Below the pieces are notes generated by a model. It made no database searches, was not told the origin of the DNA, and was given only the letters and a program-made list of their open reading frames with translations. The position numbers and the translations under genes are program-made. This document shows, piece after piece, positions 9,148 through 18,656 of a stretch of 64,000 nt of DNA. Positions within the stretch are counted from its first letter, which is position 1; every line of letters begins with the position of its first letter. Origin of the DNA: Flavobacterium psychroterrae (GTDB lineage Bacteria; Bacteroidota; Bacteroidia; Flavobacteriales; Flavobacteriaceae); assembly GCF_018380615.1 (NCBI RefSeq), contig NZ_JAGYVZ010000008.1, positions 62,001 through 126,000 on the forward strand. Direction: 5' to 3'.

Positions 9148-9861
9148 ATGCAAAATAAAATACTTAAAAACAGTATTACAACATTCCTCCTGCTCTTTAC
9201 AATTCTAGGGTTTTCGCAGGAAAAAAGCGCGAATGTTTTATTGGATGCTTTTTATTCGAAAATTAAAAGCCAAAAAAATCCACAGATAATTGATGCCAGA
9301 GGTCCGGATGAATTCGCCTTAAATCATATTGAAGGCGCTTTAAATTTTAATCTGAAATCAGAGAATTACGAAAAAGCTGTTTCGGCTTTAAATACTTCAC
9401 AACCCGTTTTTATTTATTCGATTGCCGCTTACAGAAGCGGTTTATTAGCGAATGATTTACTTAAAAAAGGATTCTCTGAAGTCTATATTCTTGAAGGCGG
9501 AATTGCAGCCTGGATTGGCGGTGGAAAACCTTTTTATACGAATCTGAAAAGTAAATTAACGCTTCCGGAATACAAAAAAATCCTCGTTGACAATGAATAT
9601 GTTTTGGTTGACATTGGTTCAAAATATTGCGCGACCTGCAAAACGGTAAAACCAATTTTAGAAGATCTTAGAACGCAATATGGTGAAAAACTAAAAATTG
9701 TTCAAATCGAATTAGAGGAAAGTCCGCAAGTAATCGCCGACTTAAAAACCGTAAAAGTTTTCCCGACTTTAATTTTATACCAAAAAGGCAAAATTGTTTT
9801 CAAAAAAGACGGTTTAGGCGATTTGAAAAATGATGTTGATGTGGTTTTAGCTTTGAAATAA
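9148..9861 (+). CDS. Exported rhodanese-thioredoxin fusion protein
   Basis: Starting at the ATG at 9148 gives a clean signal peptide (MQNKILKNSITTFLLLFTIL then GFSQ); an upstream TTG at 9115 would bury it and falls inside an inverted repeat. The 237-residue protein has an N-terminal rhodanese-like domain (IIDARGPDEFALNHIEGA) and a C-terminal thioredoxin-like domain with the redox motif KYCATCK and a later VKVFPTL cis-proline region. In the rhodanese active loop the usual cysteine is a serine (FIYSIAAYRSG), so classical sulfurtransfer should be lost while the CATC thiol-redox site remains. Its place in a sulfatase locus suggests a periplasmic sulfur or thiol role, but this is inferred. Confidence 0.88.
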   Translation: MQNKILKNSITTFLLLFTILGFSQEKSANVLLDAFYSKIKSQKNPQIIDARGPDEFALNHIEGALNFNLKSENYEKAVSALNTSQPVFIYSIAAYRSGLLANDLLKKGFSEVYILEGGIAAWIGGGKPFYTNLKSKLTLPEYKKILVDNEYVLVDIGSKYCATCKTVKPILEDLRTQYGEKLKIVQIELEESPQVIADLKTVKVFPTLILYQKGKIVFKKDGLGDLKNDVDVVLALK

Positions 9862-9978
9862 TTGCCATTTTTTTGTCATTCCGATTTCTATGATAAAATC
9901 AAATCTTTTTGATATTGGATTTGGTTTTTATTTCTCGCAGATTTTGCAGATTGAGCAGATTTTTATTTTGACAAAGAC

Positions 9979-10077
9979 TGTCATCCCGAGGAACGAGGGA
10001 TCTCCGTTAGTAGCTCGACAATCTAAATATACTTTGTGTTAGTTTCTTGTGAAGATCCCTCGTTCCTCGGGATGACA
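9979..10077. repeat. Dispersed inverted-repeat element, family B (copy)
   Basis: The left arm TGTCATCCCGAGGAACGAGG and the right arm CCTCGTTCCTCGGGATGACA are perfect inverted copies around a 50-60 base centre containing AGTAGCTCGACAATCT. Diverged relatives lie at 13410 and 22844. It lies directly before a sulfatase gene and has no coding content. Confidence 0.8.
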
Positions 10078-10141
10078 AAAATGCGCATAAAAACTTTGAC
10101 AAAGATTATCACTAAGTCCATTATTTCTAAAACCAAAAAAC

Positions 10142-11758
10142 ATGGCATTATCAAAAACAAAAAAGATTGTTTTTCCAATCCTGATTATAATCGCTATTCT
10201 GGCTATATTTTTATTCTGGCCCATCAATACAGATGGAACCTTAATAAAACCGGACAAAAAATTACTTGAAGGAAAGGTGGCATTTCTATCAAGGAAAGTT
10301 CCCACAGACACTACCTTCAAAAAACCAAATATCATTATTCTTCTTGCCGATGATTTAGGGAAATATGACATTTCGTTATACGGAGGAAAATCGACACCAA
10401 CGCCACAAATAGATTCTCTTGCAGCTTCGGGTGTAACATTTCAGGATGGTTATGTTTCTGCTTCAATTTGTTCACCTTCGCGTGCGGGAATTTTAACCGG
10501 ACGTTATCAGGAACGTTTCGGACATGAATTTCAACCGGGAGATCGGTATCCAAAAAACAATCTGGAATATTATGGTTTCAAGTATTTAATCAATACAAAT
10601 GGCTGGCGACTAAACCCAAAAATCAATTATCCTAACAAAGCTTCGATTGCGACACAAGGTTTGCCACAATCTGAAATTACGTTTGCTGATCTTGCAAAAA
10701 GAGAAGGTTACAGCACAGGAATTATTGGCAAATGGCATTTGGGACATAATAAAGGATTTTTTCCATTAGACAGAGGTTTTGATTATCATTACGGATTTTA
10801 TCAGGCATTTTCGCTTTATACGCCGGAAGATGATAATCCGGATATTATCAACCATTATCATAAAGATTTTACTGCTAAAATGATTTGGGGAAATGGACGC
10901 GTTGGCATTGGACAAATTCGTCGTGATACAACCATCATAAATAATAAAGCCTATTTAACCGAAACATTTGCTGATGAAGCAGAAGCTTTTATTGATAGAA
11001 ATAAAACAAAACCATTTTTATTGTATGTTCCCTTCAATGCCCCACACACGCCTTTTCAAGTTCGTAAAAAATATTACGACCGTTTCCCGAATGTAAAAGA
11101 CGAAAACAAACGGGTTTATTTTGCCATGATTAGCGCCTTAGACGATGCCGTGGGAAGAATCAGGGCTAAAATCAAAAAAGAAGGTCTGGAAGACAATACC
11201 TTAATCATTTTTGCCAGTGATAACGGCGGCGCAGATTATACTTTTGCAACTACAAATGCGCCGCTAAAAGCCGGAAAATTTTCTCATTTTGAAGGTGGTG
11301 TAAATGTTCCGTTTGCATTGTCATGGAAAGGAAAAATCAAACCGCATACCATCTATAAAACTCCGGTAAGTACGCTGGATATTTTTAGTACGATTGCTGC
11401 TGCGATTCATTCTGATTTACCAAAAGACCGAGTTTATGATGGTGTTGATTTAATTAGTACAGTCAATGAAAATAAAGAAGCACACAAAACTTTATACTGG
11501 CGTTCCGGCGATGCAAAAGCCATTAGAAGCGGCGATTGGAAATTAATCATCAGCGGAAAAACGCATGAAGAATGGCTTTATAATCTGGCAACAGATAAAT
11601 CTGAAACTATAGATCTTGCTCAAAAAAATCCGGCAAAAGTAAAAGAATTACATATCGCATTACAAAACTGGGAAAAAGGATTAATTAAACCTTTATGGCC
11701 AAATTTAACTCATTATGAATTTGATTTTGGCAAACAAAAATATTTTGTGGATTTGTAA
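10142..11758 (+). CDS. Membrane-anchored type I sulfatase
   Basis: This 538-residue protein starts with a single hydrophobic segment (about residues 9-26) without a clear cleavage site or lipobox, so it may stay anchored in the inner membrane facing the periplasm. The alkaline-phosphatase-like sulfatase fold is shown by LLADDLGKYD (metal DD near 70-71), CSPSRAGILTGR with Cys110 as the formylglycine site, a canonical GKWHLGH, and FASDNGG. Unlike the first sulfatase of the locus it keeps the GKWH histidine. The substrate is a sulfate ester of unknown identity. Upstream is a family B repeat. Downstream, past a pair of palindromes, is a sulfate exporter, which fits disposal of released sulfate. 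Confidence 0.95.
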   Translation: MALSKTKKIVFPILIIIAILAIFLFWPINTDGTLIKPDKKLLEGKVAFLSRKVPTDTTFKKPNIIILLADDLGKYDISLYGGKSTPTPQIDSLAASGVTFQDGYVSASICSPSRAGILTGRYQERFGHEFQPGDRYPKNNLEYYGFKYLINTNGWRLNPKINYPNKASIATQGLPQSEITFADLAKREGYSTGIIGKWHLGHNKGFFPLDRGFDYHYGFYQAFSLYTPEDDNPDIINHYHKDFTAKMIWGNGRVGIGQIRRDTTIINNKAYLTETFADEAEAFIDRNKTKPFLLYVPFNAPHTPFQVRKKYYDRFPNVKDENKRVYFAMISALDDAVGRIRAKIKKEGLEDNTLIIFASDNGGADYTFATTNAPLKAGKFSHFEGGVNVPFALSWKGKIKPHTIYKTPVSTLDIFSTIAAAIHSDLPKDRVYDGVDLISTVNENKEAHKTLYWRSGDAKAIRSGDWKLIISGKTHEEWLYNLATDKSETIDLAQKNPAKVKELHIALQNWEKGLIKPLWPNLTHYEFDFGKQKYFVDL

Positions 11759-11786
11759 TCTATACCCAAAACCAACATTTAGCTAT

Positions 11787-11969
11787 CCTAACAGGTTTTT
11801 AAAACCTGTTAGGTATTTAGTTTTAAGATAAACAATACAAATATTCGGCTAAAGCCAATGTCAGCCTCATAATAATAACCTCCAGTTAAAACTGGAAGCT
11901 ATTCAAGAAAACTAAAAAAAAACTCAACCATAAATAATAATACCTAACAGGTTTTTAAAACCTGTTAGG
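11787..11969. repeat. Composite of paired terminator-like palindromes
   Basis: The same 27-base palindrome, CCTAACAGG-TTTTTAAAA-CCTGTTAGG, occurs at 11787-11813 and 11943-11969. Between them is a smaller CCAGTTAAAACTGG hairpin. Similar CCCGACAGG/CCTGTCGGG forms occur near 34290 and 50554. The unit may end sulfatase transcription, but it is also a dispersed repeat type. Confidence 0.7.
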
Positions 11970-11984
11970 ATAACCAACAATAAA

Positions 11985-13247
11985 ATGTCAACCCCAACCA
12001 AAACATTCACCATTCATGAAGATTGGACCGTCGTAATTCTCGGTTTTATAATCATCGGAATTTCCCTTTTTATTTTCCTGCCTGAAGTTCCGGTTTTCAA
12101 ATGGTCAACAGGAACAGAATTACTTTATGATGTATTTGATTTCGGAAATATTAAAACCCTTGCATTACAATTTTTATACCTCATTTCTATCGGAACATTA
12201 GGCGCATTTTTAATTGGAAAATCGGTAAAATATTTTTTATTAGGTTTTCCAGTTGTTTATATCCTGACTGTTATTGCCTTAATTATTGCAGGAAATACAG
12301 AGGTAAAAGGACTGAATCTTGAAGCTGTCATTTTCAGTTTAGCAATTGGTTTAGCGATTGGGAATTTCTTCCAGCTTCCGGATTGGTTTCTATCAGCGCT
12401 TTCGACGGAAGTATTTGTAAAAATTGGATTGGTTTTATTAGGAACCAGCGTCATTTTTGCAGACATTTTAAAGGCAGGTTCATTAGGACTAATTCAGGCG
12501 TTGATTGTCGTTTTATCGGTTTGGTATTTTGCTTTTTGGCTGTGTAAAAAACTAAAAGTCGATGACGAATTAACGATGATGATTTCCAGCGCTGTTTCTA
12601 TTTGTGGGGTTTCGGCAGCAATTGCCACTTCGGGAGCAATCAAAGGCGATTCTAAAAAGTTATCTTATGTGATTTCGATTGTTTTGGTAACCGCAATTCC
12701 CATGATGATTTTCATGCCAATGATTGCCAAATATTTCAACTTTCCCGAAGAAGTTACCGGCGCATGGCTCGGCGGAAGCATAGATACATCGGGCGCAGTT
12801 GTGGCTTCGGGTTCTTTGGTTGGCGAAACCGCTTTAAAAATTAGTACGATTGTAAAATTCTCTCAAAATGTATTACTCGGAATCGCTGCTTTTGCAATAT
12901 CAGTTTATTGGACGTATACGCACAATAAATCGGCGGAAGCTGTGGAATCAAAACCAACATTAAGCGTTATCTGGGAACGTTTTCCAAAATTTGTTATTGG
13001 ATTTATTGCGGCTTCATTGCTATTTTCTTTTGTGCTTTCGCCCGAAGTTAGAGATGGCGTAAAAGACAGTTTGAAGAATTTACAAGGTATTTGGTTTGCA
13101 CTTGCTTTTACAAGTATTGGTCTGGAAACTAACTTTAAAGATTTACTGAGTAATAATAGTCGTAAACCTTTATATGCTTTTTTAATCGCGCAATTATTCA
13201 ATGTGATTGTGACGTTGATTATAGCTTTTTTGCTGTTTGGTAAATAA
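11985..13247 (+). CDS. Putative sulfate exporter family transporter (YeiH/PSE, UPF0324 type)
   Basis: This 420-residue polytopic inner-membrane protein has about ten to eleven hydrophobic segments. It contains conserved family blocks such as the SLAIGLAIGN region, the glycine- and serine-rich SAVSICGVSAAIATSGAIKG and GAWLGGSIDTSGAVVASGS, and a last helix pair ending IGLETNFKDLL. The family is annotated as a putative sulfate exporter; direct biochemical proof is limited as far as I know. Its position between two sulfatase genes is strong contextual support for moving sulfate or sulfite. It starts 15 bases after a palindrome, so it may have its own promoter. Confidence 0.88.
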   Translation: MSTPTKTFTIHEDWTVVILGFIIIGISLFIFLPEVPVFKWSTGTELLYDVFDFGNIKTLALQFLYLISIGTLGAFLIGKSVKYFLLGFPVVYILTVIALIIAGNTEVKGLNLEAVIFSLAIGLAIGNFFQLPDWFLSALSTEVFVKIGLVLLGTSVIFADILKAGSLGLIQALIVVLSVWYFAFWLCKKLKVDDELTMMISSAVSICGVSAAIATSGAIKGDSKKLSYVISIVLVTAIPMMIFMPMIAKYFNFPEEVTGAWLGGSIDTSGAVVASGSLVGETALKISTIVKFSQNVLLGIAAFAISVYWTYTHNKSAEAVESKPTLSVIWERFPKFVIGFIAASLLFSFVLSPEVRDGVKDSLKNLQGIWFALAFTSIGLETNFKDLLSNNSRKPLYAFLIAQLFNVIVTLIIAFLLFGK

Positions 13248-13300
13248 CAGTATTATCGTCATTGCGATTTCTATGATAAAACCAAATCTTTTTTTTCAGG

Positions 13301-13375
13301 AGCTAATCCCGCTATCCGTTTCAATCTTTTGTGGCGAACCCCGCCACAAAAGGATTTCCACTTTTATCGGGGCTA
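13301..13375. repeat. Dispersed repeat element, family C (copy 1)
   Basis: The stretch runs from AGCTAATCCCGCTATCCG through TTTTGTGGCGAACCCCGCCACAAAA (itself a hairpin) to ATCGGGGCTA. Reverse-complement relatives start TAGCC(C/G)CGATGGAA at 47775 and 50701. It does not encode a protein. Confidence 0.65.
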
Positions 13376-13409
13376 GGCCAATCTTTTTCATAACACTATT
13401 TTCGCAAAG

Positions 13410-13515
13410 TTTGTCATTTCGACGAAGGAGAAATCTTCGCAAGTAGCTCTACAAAGATTGAAAATTTTGACTGCGGAGTTTCTTGCGGAGATCCTTCGTT
13501 CCTCAGGATGACAAA
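13410..13515. repeat. Dispersed inverted-repeat element, family B (copy)
   Basis: It begins TTTGTCATTTCGACGAAGGAG, has the AGTAGCTCTACAAAGATTG centre and ends with GATCCTTCGTTCCTCAGGATGACAAA. The arms are diverged inverted copies, related to the elements at 9979 and 22844. With the family C copy it fills the 348-base gap before the third sulfatase gene. Confidence 0.7.
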
Positions 13516-13595
13516 AATGCGCATACCAACTTTGAGAATAAATCTTTGTCAAAGTTAAACCCAATAATTTTCGAAAAATTAAAATATCAATTATA

Positions 13596-15248
13596 ATGAA
13601 AAAAACACTTATTACCCTAAACCTTCTACTTTCTGTAGTTGCCTTAAATGCACAAAACAAAACAACATCTGCATCCTCAAAACCCAACATCATTTTGATT
13701 ATGGTTGATGATATGGGATATTCTGATTTAGGGAATTATGGTTCCGAAATTAAAACACCCAATCTTGATAAACTTGCGAGTGAAGGTTTGCGTTTGCGCG
13801 AATTTTATAATAATTCGATTTGCGCGCCAACTCGTGGATCTTTGTTAACTGGACAATATCAGCACAAAGCCGGAATGGGATTTTTTGATGTTAATTTAGG
13901 ATTACCGGCATATCAGGGATATTTAAACAAGGAATCTTTGACATTGGGTGAAGTTTTCCGTTCCGGCGGTTACAGCACTTTACTTTCCGGAAAATGGCAT
14001 GTAGGTTCTGAAGATCAGGCGCAATGGCCGAATCAGAGAGGTTTTGATAAATTTTACGGAATCTTAAAAGGCGCGTCGAACTATTTTGATACAAAACCTT
14101 TGCCTTTCGGGAAAACGCCTTATCCGGTAAAATTGATTCGGAATAATGAAGAATTACATCCAAAAGATGATTCGTATTATTTTACAGATGAAATTGGGAA
14201 TAATGCCGTGACATTCCTGGATGAACAAAACAAGGAAAATAAACCGTTCTTTTTGTATTTAGCTTTTACGGCTCCGCATTGGCCGTTGCAGGCAAAACCT
14301 GTTGATATTGCAAAATACAGAGGTAAATTTGACGAAGGCTGGGATATTTTGAGAGAAAAAAGAATTGAGAAATTAAAAGCAAACGGAATTTTACCTGCCA
14401 CTCAAACTGTTTCTGCAAGAGATCCTGAAGTTCCCGAATGGAGCAAATTATCTTATGACGAAAAACAATTCTGGAAAGCAAAAATGGAAGTTTACGCCGC
14501 AATGGTGGATAATATGGATCAGAATGTGGGGAAAGTACTGGAGAAATTAAAAGCTCTAAAAAAGGATAAAAACACACTGATAATTTTTATTTCAGACAAT
14601 GGTGCGCAAGGCGGTTTCAATACTTATAATCCATTAGGACGCGGTTTGGTTCGAAACGATGGACCAGTTGGAACTTCGGGATCATTTGATTATCAGGAAC
14701 AAAACTGGGCCTATTTATCGAATACTCCGCTACAGCAATATAAAAATAATATGCACGAAGGCGGATTTAGTTCTCCGTTTATTGCCTGGTTTCCATCAAA
14801 AATAAAAGCAGGCAGAATCGATAAAGGAACGGGACATATTATTGACCTTGCTCCCACTTTTTATGAATTGGCAGGGATTGGATATCCAAAGGAATATAAT
14901 GGAGTAAAATCAAATCCCTTAGCAGGAAAAAGTTTATTACCGGTTTTATTCGATAATGTTTCAGAAGTTAACAGAGGTGCACCGTTATTCTGGGAAAGAG
15001 CCGGAAACAGAGCCGTAAGAGATGGAAAATGGAAATTAGTTTCGATTTATCCATCATATGAATGGGAACTTTATAATATTGAAACTGATCGCGGCGAAAC
15101 AACAAATGTCGCACAGCAAAACCCGGGAATTGTCAATAAACTTTCGGCTTCATATTTTGATTGGGCAGATCAAACCGGAGTTGTAGAATACAGTAAATTC
15201 AAATTAAAAGCAGAAACAATGCCTGGCGGAGCTGCTTTAAAAAAGTAG
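13596..15248 (+). CDS. Exported type I sulfatase
   Basis: This 550-residue protein has a cleavable signal peptide (MKKTLITLNLLLSVVALNAQ). The core motifs are LIMVDDMGYSDLG (metal DD near 38-39), CAPTRGSLLTGQ with Cys76 as the formylglycine site, GKWHVGS, and FISDNGAQ. All expected catalytic motifs are present. It is likely periplasmic or secreted and cleaves a sulfate ester. It is the last gene before a strong UUCG terminator, so the SusC/SusD pair at 15638 is transcribed separately. Three sulfatases with differing motif variants in one locus suggest several sulfate positions or several substrates. Confidence 0.95.
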   Translation: MKKTLITLNLLLSVVALNAQNKTTSASSKPNIILIMVDDMGYSDLGNYGSEIKTPNLDKLASEGLRLREFYNNSICAPTRGSLLTGQYQHKAGMGFFDVNLGLPAYQGYLNKESLTLGEVFRSGGYSTLLSGKWHVGSEDQAQWPNQRGFDKFYGILKGASNYFDTKPLPFGKTPYPVKLIRNNEELHPKDDSYYFTDEIGNNAVTFLDEQNKENKPFFLYLAFTAPHWPLQAKPVDIAKYRGKFDEGWDILREKRIEKLKANGILPATQTVSARDPEVPEWSKLSYDEKQFWKAKMEVYAAMVDNMDQNVGKVLEKLKALKKDKNTLIIFISDNGAQGGFNTYNPLGRGLVRNDGPVGTSGSFDYQEQNWAYLSNTPLQQYKNNMHEGGFSSPFIAWFPSKIKAGRIDKGTGHIIDLAPTFYELAGIGYPKEYNGVKSNPLAGKSLLPVLFDNVSEVNRGAPLFWERAGNRAVRDGKWKLVSIYPSYEWELYNIETDRGETTNVAQQNPGIVNKLSASYFDWADQTGVVEYSKFKLKAETMPGGAALKK

Positions 15249-15318
15249 AAAATTATTTTATAGAAAATGTATTAAACGATAATTACTTTTTTTTGATATT
15301 TTAAGTAATTATTATCCA

Positions 15319-15349
15319 AGCGATTGTTTTCGAACGGTCGCTTTTTATT
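15319..15349 (+). terminator. Intrinsic terminator with UUCG tetraloop
   Basis: A perfect 10-bp stem (AGCGATTGTT with AACGGTCGCT, two G-T wobbles) closes on a TTCG loop and is followed by TTTTATTT. It lies about 70 bases after the third sulfatase stop. A second inverted repeat (ATAATTACTT and AAGTAATTAT, 15279-15312) sits just before it. Confidence 0.88.
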
Positions 15350-15637
15350 TCTTCAGAGTATGAAAACATTACATGATATTCAAACAAATAAAATAAATAC
15401 CACTTAAACCATACGTAATACTGTTAAATCATTAATTTAAAACCATTAAAACAGTAAAACCAATTGCGTAATAGATAATAATCAATATTCATTTTTAAAA
15501 ATAGACTTGTTTTTCGTATCAAATGTTACAAATACTACAAAAACGCATTGCATTGTGACAATTAATGTTAAAAAAAGAATTTTCTTTAACGTTTTTTTTA
15601 AGATATTTGAGAAAACTAATCCAAAACTTTTAAAAAA
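15350..15637. promoter_or_regulatory. AT-rich leader upstream of the second SusC gene
   Basis: No reading frame or repeat family is recognisable here. The stretch must contain the promoter for the SusC/SusD pair, because a strong terminator precedes it. I find only an imperfect -7 box (GATATTTG near 15603), so I do not fix a start site. Confidence 0.35.
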
Positions 15638-18600
15638 ATGAAAATTAATTTAAAACATTTTTTGTGGCTTTTATTGGTATTACTAGTGCAAATAGCCCAT
15701 GCACAAGAAGGATCTATTTCTGGTAAAGTAACAGATGCTAAAGGAGTTCCTATTCCGGGAGTAAATATTGTGGTAAAAGGAACAAAGGTGAGTACACAAA
15801 CTGACTTTGACGGAAATTTTAAAATCAAAGCTAATAAGGGAGATATTTTCATTGTAAGTTATGTAAGCTTTGCAACGATTCAGGTTCCGGCATCAAACGC
15901 AACTACAATTCAACTATTCGAAACCCAAAATGAACTCGAAGCTGTTTTGGTTGTAGGTTACGGAACGCAAATCAAGAAAAACTCAACAGATAATATTGCA
16001 AGAGTAACGGCAAAGGATATTCAGCAAATTCCGGTATCTAACCTGCAAAACGCTTTGGTAGGTAAATTAGCTGGTGTACAAATTACCCAAACAAATGGTA
16101 AAGTCGAGGGAGGAATAAACATTAGAGTTCGTGGTGCTGCGAGTATTAGCGCAGGATCACAGCCATTATATGTATTAGATGGAATCCCGTTAATTAATGA
16201 TAATGAATCAAGTAACGGAGCTCCAACCAATCCGTTATTGACATTGAGTACAAGCGAAATCGAATCTATTGATGTTTTGAAAGATGCTTCTTCGGCGGCT
16301 ATTTATGGTGCGCGTGGTGCAAACGGAGTGGTAATTATCACGACTAAAAAAGGAAAAGACGGAAAAGGAACTTTCTCCATCAACTTATCACAAGGTGTCA
16401 GCGAAGCTACTCATAATAAAAAATGGCTAAATGCGAAACAATATGTGGCGTTATTGCAGGAAGCCGGAACTAATGTTGACGATCTCGAATCTGTAGAAGA
16501 CGAATTAGAGTTTTTATCTCAGGGAACTGATTGGAGAAATGGAGCAGTTAATACGGACTGGCAAAAAGAAGCTATAAAAACAGGTTATACAACAGATGCT
16601 GATTTTTCGGTTTCTGGTGGAGATGATAAAACAAAATACTTTTTCTCAGGATCTTACAATAAAACAATCGGAATTGTAGACAGCAATAGTTTAGAAAGGT
16701 TAACCGCCCGAAGCAACTTGTCACACAAAGTATCTGAGCGTTTTACAGCCGGAATGAATATTGGTTTTTCAAGATCAGCAATAGACAGAGTTCAGGATGA
16801 TAACTCTTTTACAACGCCGCTACAAGCCGTTGCACAAGCGCCAATTTCGCAAGCAAGATTAGAAGACGGAACTGCAAACCCAAATACGGAATATGCGAAT
16901 TATCTTTTAGCAAAAGATAATAGTTTCTGGAAAACAATTATGAGAAGAATTACCGGAAAAGTATTTGGCGAGCTTAAGATTTTAAACTCCTTAAAATTCA
17001 ATTCTGACTTTTCATACGACCTTTTAAGCCAGACAGAAGATTATTGGCAAGGGAAAAATGCACCGTTTATGGCAACTGACGGAGCTGTGTTTGCAACTAA
17101 TGTCAATACAGAAAATTATGTTTTTAGTAACTATTTTACTTTCGATAAAACATTTGCCGAAAAACACGCTTTCAATGCCGTTGCAGGTATGGAATTCAAT
17201 AAATATAATAGAAGATATCAGGACGTTAACAGTATTTATTTTCCTAACGATAATTTCCAGACTGTTGATGGCGGAGCCGAAGTAAATGAAGGTCACGGAA
17301 GTCAGACTGATTATGCATTTGTATCTCAATTTGGGAGATTAAATTATAGTTATGATGGTAAATATCTTTTTAAAGCAAGCATTCGCCGTGACGGATCTTC
17401 CCGTTTTGGAAAAAATAACAGATTCGGAGTTTTCCCTGCTTTTTCTGCAGGTTGGGTGATTTCTCAGGAAAATTTTCTGAAAGACAATGCTGTTTTATCT
17501 TATTTAAAATTAAAAGGAAGCTGGGGTAAATTAGGAAATGCCGAAATTGGGAATTTTGCTTCACGCCAATTGTACCAGACAAATCCGTATAATTTAAAAT
17601 CAGGATTAACATTTTATCAACCTGGAAATGATGATCTTACATGGGAAAAATCAACTCAGACTGATTTTGGCTTTGAAGTTGGTTTCTTAAATAAAATTAC
17701 GCTTGAAGTTGATTATTATCAAAAAGATACTGACGGATTACTTTTTGATGTACCGCTTCCTAAAAGTGCAGGCGCTGGAACTGATGGAACAATTAGTAAA
17801 AACATTGGACAAATTAGAAGCAGTGGTTTCGAGTTTACTTTAAATACTAAAAACATTGAAACAGAAGATTTTAAATGGAATACGAGTTTCAATTTAACAA
17901 CGAACGAATCTAAAGTAAAATCGCTGCCAAACGCTAACACAGATATTATATCTGACTTTACAATTAATAGAGTTGGACAAAATATTTCTTCATTTTACTT
18001 AGTTCAATATGCAGGAGTTGACGCAGAAAACGGAGATGCGCTTTTTGTAAAAAACACTGTAAATGCTGACGGAACTCTGGACAAAAGCACGACAAATGAT
18101 TACAGCGAGGCAAAAAGGGTAATTACCGGAAATCCTTTCCCTACTTTAATGTCCGGTTTAACCAATACAATTATTTATAAAGGAATCGATTTTACCTTTA
18201 CTTTTCAGGGAGAATGGGGCGCCAGCATTTATAATTCGGCAGGATTATACCAATCTACAGCAGCTGATTATTTTGACAATCAAACGGCAGATCAGTTAAA
18301 TCGCTGGCAAAAACCGGGTGATATAACAAATGTTCCCCAAGCAAGATTTGGCGGTTCAAACGGAACGCAGAATTCAACTCGTTATTTAGATAAATCAGAT
18401 TTTGTTCGTTTAAGAAATATAACATTAGGATATTCTTTGCCTAAACAAACAGTAAGCGACATGGGAATGAGTAGTTTAAGAGTTTATATCACGGCTGTTA
18501 ACTTACTTACTTTTACCAATTATGAAGGAACTGATCCCGAAGCAAGAAGAGATGACAGCAGCAGAACCAGCCCAAGAGCGGGAGAAGATTTCTACTCAGC

Positions 18601-18646
18601 TCCGCCAGCGAGAACAATTGCTATGGGAGTAAATATTAATTTTTAA
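15638..18646 (+). CDS. SusC/RagA TonB-dependent outer-membrane transporter (complete)
   Basis: This 1002-residue protein has a signal peptide ending in AHAQ. Next is a carboxypeptidase-regulatory-like domain (about residues 24-100; SISGKVTDAKGVPIPGVNI), a TonB-box and plug region with IDVLKDASSAAIYGARGANG near 210-235, and a long beta-barrel ending MGVNINF. The family drives TonB-dependent import of large ligands through the outer membrane. The SusD partner starts 10 bases after its stop. It follows the three sulfatases and the sulfate exporter, so it is best read as a second uptake system for the same class of sulfated compounds. No SusR, hybrid two-component or sigma/anti-sigma regulator lies beside it. 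Confidence 0.97.
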   Translation: MKINLKHFLWLLLVLLVQIAHAQEGSISGKVTDAKGVPIPGVNIVVKGTKVSTQTDFDGNFKIKANKGDIFIVSYVSFATIQVPASNATTIQLFETQNELEAVLVVGYGTQIKKNSTDNIARVTAKDIQQIPVSNLQNALVGKLAGVQITQTNGKVEGGINIRVRGAASISAGSQPLYVLDGIPLINDNESSNGAPTNPLLTLSTSEIESIDVLKDASSAAIYGARGANGVVIITTKKGKDGKGTFSINLSQGVSEATHNKKWLNAKQYVALLQEAGTNVDDLESVEDELEFLSQGTDWRNGAVNTDWQKEAIKTGYTTDADFSVSGGDDKTKYFFSGSYNKTIGIVDSNSLERLTARSNLSHKVSERFTAGMNIGFSRSAIDRVQDDNSFTTPLQAVAQAPISQARLEDGTANPNTEYANYLLAKDNSFWKTIMRRITGKVFGELKILNSLKFNSDFSYDLLSQTEDYWQGKNAPFMATDGAVFATNVNTENYVFSNYFTFDKTFAEKHAFNAVAGMEFNKYNRRYQDVNSIYFPNDNFQTVDGGAEVNEGHGSQTDYAFVSQFGRLNYSYDGKYLFKASIRRDGSSRFGKNNRFGVFPAFSAGWVISQENFLKDNAVLSYLKLKGSWGKLGNAEIGNFASRQLYQTNPYNLKSGLTFYQPGNDDLTWEKSTQTDFGFEVGFLNKITLEVDYYQKDTDGLLFDVPLPKSAGAGTDGTISKNIGQIRSSGFEFTLNTKNIETEDFKWNTSFNLTTNESKVKSLPNANTDIISDFTINRVGQNISSFYLVQYAGVDAENGDALFVKNTVNADGTLDKSTTNDYSEAKRVITGNPFPTLMSGLTNTIIYKGIDFTFTFQGEWGASIYNSAGLYQSTAADYFDNQTADQLNRWQKPGDITNVPQARFGGSNGTQNSTRYLDKSDFVRLRNITLGYSLPKQTVSDMGMSSLRVYITAVNLLTFTNYEGTDPEARRDDSSRTSPRAGEDFYSAPPARTIAMGVNINF

Positions 18647-18656
18647 AACGAACAAG

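Noticed and set aside
17024..17329. Minus-strand frames inside the SusC gene
   Set aside because: They show no family signature and lie fully within a well-supported gene on the other strand.
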